A program made the translations under genes and the position numbers. The notes beneath the pieces were generated by a model. That model did not search any database. It was not told where the DNA came from and worked only from the letters and a program-made list of their open reading frames with translations. A DNA stretch of 22,797 bases, from NCBI GenBank assembly GCA_009602735.1, contig WELA01005647.1, positions 212,798 through 235,594 on the forward strand, read 5' to 3'. Shown one piece after another: positions 21,101 to 22,797 of the stretch (positions are counted from its first letter, which is position 1; the number at the start of each line of letters is the position of its first letter). The stretch comes from Mesotaenium endlicherianum (Eukaryota; Streptophyta; Zygnematophyceae; Zygnematales; Mesotaeniaceae).

Positions 21101-22780
21101 GCCTGTCGGCAAATATTCCTCTCTCTCTTACCCTGACCTCAGGGTGGCATGCACTGGCGGGCGGGCGGGTNGCTGGAGATCGACCGCGTCCTCCGGCCAG
21201 GTCAGCACGGGGGGCTCTGACGTGGCTCGCCAGGTGGCGCCTTCAAACGATGCCCCTTCTTTGCACCCTTGATGCTGAATCCCCTCCCTCATCCCCCTCT
21301 GAAGCGAAGCTCTAAGAGACATGGTGATTGCCTAGCAAGCAATTGAGCTCAAAGAGGAAGGATAGAAAGACAACCAGCATGATGATGGGCATTCTCGTGT
21401 CGCCTTGAGCTCGCTTGCTATTCGTTGCGTCGTTGGGTGACAGCTGTAGAGCCTGCTTCTCTGTTGGGAGAAAGAAGAGTGCCACAAGAAGTCAAAATAT
21501 GAGACGAAGTACCTGATTTGTTTATGCACATATATATGTATATGTATATGTATATATGTATATATATGTACATATATACATATGTATATCTTCTCATTAA
21601 GTGAAGAGAAGAAAGAACCCTTAATGTCCTCTCAGCCTACGGCAACACAAGGCAGAGAGTGACTTCCCCCCTCCCTTCTCCTCCTCCCCCCCCCTATAGT
21701 AATTCTTGACCTTAACCCTAACCCTCCCCATAAGTCAAACCTGAAACCCTAGCTCGGGGTCTCTGTGGAGCATCAGGTGGGGTCCACAGGGTTGTTTTCA
21801 TGGCCGCCGCTCGCTTGGGCACAAAGAGTATCCCTCTTCCTCCCTCTAAGATTTGCTCGCACCTTCTTGTTTTGCATTTCTTCCGCTCCTTCCTCCTCAG
21901 TTTATTTGAGTCTCCTTCCTCCTCCGGCTCCACTCCTCTCCTCTCTTTCCCTCCTTCCGGTTCTCCAAAACACTCTCCCTTCTCTGTGCACACTCTGCCC
22001 TCTGTGCTGACTTCTGAGCCCTGCCCATTGCTTCTTCGCTTCCTTCATCCCCACCTCTCCCTTCCTTCCGCTTCTTCCGCTTGCGTGCATGCATGCGTGC
22101 GTGTGTGTGTGTGTGTGTGTGCGTGTTTGCGTGTGTTCGTGCATTTTCGTGTGCGTGTGCGCGCGTGCACGTCCAGGTGGATACTTTGTGTGGTCCATGG
22201 CAGCTCCAGAATCAGCGCACTTGCAGGACCCACCCTCCTCCCTCAAGGACTACGTGCAGCGCCTCTGCTGGCACCGCCTGCAGGCGCCACCTGGCAGCCG
22301 CAACTCCCCGTGGCGGCGCTACCTGGTGTGGCAGAAGCCCACCGGAAATGCCTGCTGCGCCGCCCGCCGCCGCCCGGCGCTGCCGGGGCAGCCTCCCCCG
22401 CCGCCCCTCTGTCCTTTCGAGGACGAGCTGGCGATGGCGTGGGACGTGGAACTCAAGAAATGCGCCACCGTAATTAGAGGGAGGATCCAGAACGTGCTGG
22501 CAAAGGCGTACTTCGAGGAGCTGTCGGCAGAGGAGGAGACGAGTATCGAGCGCGAGGCCTGGGGGGTGGCGCCGGTGGGCACGGCGGCGCTGCCGCCCTG
22601 GCCCGAGCGGCGCCAGGTGGCGCCGCATGGGCGGCTCGAGCTGGCGGGCGCGGGCGCGCGCGGTTTCGATGCCGACACGCGCGCATGGGAGGGGCGCATG
22701 GGGAAGTACCTGGCGGCTCTCGAGGGCAAGGGGCTGCGGCTGGGTCGCAACGTGATGGACATGCACGCGCACTTCGGCGG
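18171..22780 (+). CDS. Putative pectin-type methyltransferase (DUF248, QUASIMODO2/PMT family), 5 exons, 3' truncated by window
   Basis: Exons are 18171-18602, 19608-19716, 20343-20663, 21143-21200 and 22177-22780, about 508 codons; the family is about 600-800 aa. These are Golgi type II membrane proteins, thought to methylesterify pectin with SAM. Residues 37-52 form a short hydrophobic signal anchor. The luminal part shows Cys79, Cys89, Cys104 and Cys113, then PPPWPRSRDRVWASNLPH (125-142), NWIQL, the FPGGG element across the exon 2/3 junction (179-183), ITMSISPYREDENLVQVAAE, ERGLPA, YPSHSFDAIHCRAC, EIDRVLRPG|GYFVWS and RNVMDMHAHFGG at the right edge, all in family order. Junctions are phase 0, 1, 1 and 1; the last donor (GG|GTGAGG) is phase 2. 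Two oddities: motif I reads DIDPGPAGF instead of the usual D-x-G-C-G-V-A-S, and exon 4 is out of frame by one base at N 21171. The start is the first ATG before the anchor; Met4 is an alternative. Confidence 0.85.
19182..19239. repeat. Perfect 2 x 29-bp tandem repeat
   Basis: Two identical copies (19182-19210 and 19211-19239), each starting GCGCCCTCTTGGG and ending AAAATAAACA. The absence of mismatches points to a recent duplication or an assembly artefact. It lies in an intron. Confidence 0.9.
19315..19363. repeat. Near-perfect inverted repeat (hairpin)
   Basis: GGTGTTGATGAGAGC at 19315-19329 pairs with GCTCTGATCAACACC at 19349-19363 with one mismatch; inside it ATGT (19331-19334) can pair with ACAT (19344-19347), leaving a nine-base loop. 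It is transcribed within intron 1 of the methyltransferase gene. Too short for a typical miRNA precursor; it may be a remnant of a small inverted-repeat element. Confidence 0.7.
19378..19553. repeat. AT-rich TATG/CATA repeat tract
   Basis: Mixed copies of ATGTATGTAACATGTAT, ATATGTGTATATGTG and GATATACA-like words, partly self-complementary. It is intronic. Confidence 0.8.
20065..20277. repeat. CA-rich microsatellite (CACA/CACG/CAGG) near a splice acceptor
   Basis: About 210 bases of CA repeats with CG and CAGG interruptions in intron 2 of the methyltransferase gene, ending about 65 bases before the acceptor at 20341-20342. It generates long His/Thr (plus) and Cys/Val (minus) false ORFs. Confidence 0.95.
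20879..20992. repeat. GT-rich microsatellite in intron 3 of the methyltransferase gene
   Basis: GT repeats with GC and AT interruptions, about 150 bases before the acceptor at 21141-21142. Confidence 0.95.
21527..21589. repeat. TATATG/TATA microsatellite
   Basis: About 60 bases of alternating TA with G interruptions, self-complementary overall, inside intron 4 of the methyltransferase gene. Confidence 0.9.
22083..22170. repeat. GT/GC microsatellite abutting a splice acceptor
   Basis: GT repeats with GC and TTCGT interruptions that end six bases before the acceptor AG at 22175-22176, occupying the place of the usual polypyrimidine tract. Confidence 0.9.
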
Positions 22781-22797
22781 GTGAGGCGTAGCTGAGC

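Larger units (their letters stand above)
21201..22176 (+). other. Intron 4 of the methyltransferase gene
   Basis: It has donor GGCCAG|GTCAGC and acceptor CGTCCAG|GTGG, phase 1. It contains an AT-rich TATATG tract (about 21527-21589), a CCTTAACCCTAACCCT telomere-like run near 21711-21726, a pyrimidine-rich segment and a terminal GT microsatellite. No exon is seen inside. Confidence 0.7.

Noticed and set aside
22212-22772. Minus-strand 186-codon open frame
   Set aside because: It is antisense to methyltransferase exon 5, which has family motifs in the plus frame.

Overview
This window looks like nuclear DNA of a streptophyte: a green alga of the land-plant lineage (a zygnematophyte-like alga would fit) or an early land plant. 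The reasons are the genes themselves. There is a plant-type ATG13 autophagy regulator, a seed-maturation-protein (SMP) type LEA protein, and a DUF248 (QUASIMODO/PMT-type) Golgi methyltransferase, the last two being families known mainly from streptophytes. Genes are split by GT-AG introns, exons are GC-rich, microsatellites are abundant, and proteins carry long Gly/Ser/Ala/Pro runs. The species cannot be fixed from sequence alone. Single N characters at 10660, 15788 and 21171 mark assembly uncertainties.

Layout, left to right. (1) 142-2165, minus strand: the 5' part of an unidentified gene, two exons seen, with a plastid-transit-like N terminus; it runs off the left edge. (2) 2166-3326: a divergent intergenic region. 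(3) 3327-5525, plus strand: a four-exon SMP/LEA gene whose first intron appears to be GC-AG. (4) 5526-8912: an AT-richer gap with no convincing host gene, holding a decayed retroelement gag zinc-knuckle fragment on the minus strand near 8095-8190. (5) 8913-14592, minus strand: a three-exon ATG13 gene predicted at 1,468 aa, about twice the usual plant length because of low-complexity insertions. Its first intron holds three G-box/ABRE palindromes. (6) 14593-18170: an intergenic region with several repeat arrays and one doubtful ORF, ending in a diverged tandem duplication that reaches the start of the next gene. (7) 18171-22780, plus strand: five exons of a PMT/QUA-type methyltransferase, cut by the right edge.

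The genes do not form one pathway or operon; this is an ordinary eukaryotic neighbourhood. Themes that might link some of them are stress (LEA protein, autophagy, ABRE-like palindromes) and wall pectin (PMT), but this is only suggestive. I found no defence system, CRISPR array or obviously novel multi-gene system. The most interesting signals are the dispersed ten-base element GCCACSTGGC in the ATG13 and PMT loci, the degenerate SAM-binding motif in the PMT gene, the duplication at its 5' end, the GC-AG intron of the LEA gene and the inflated ATG13.
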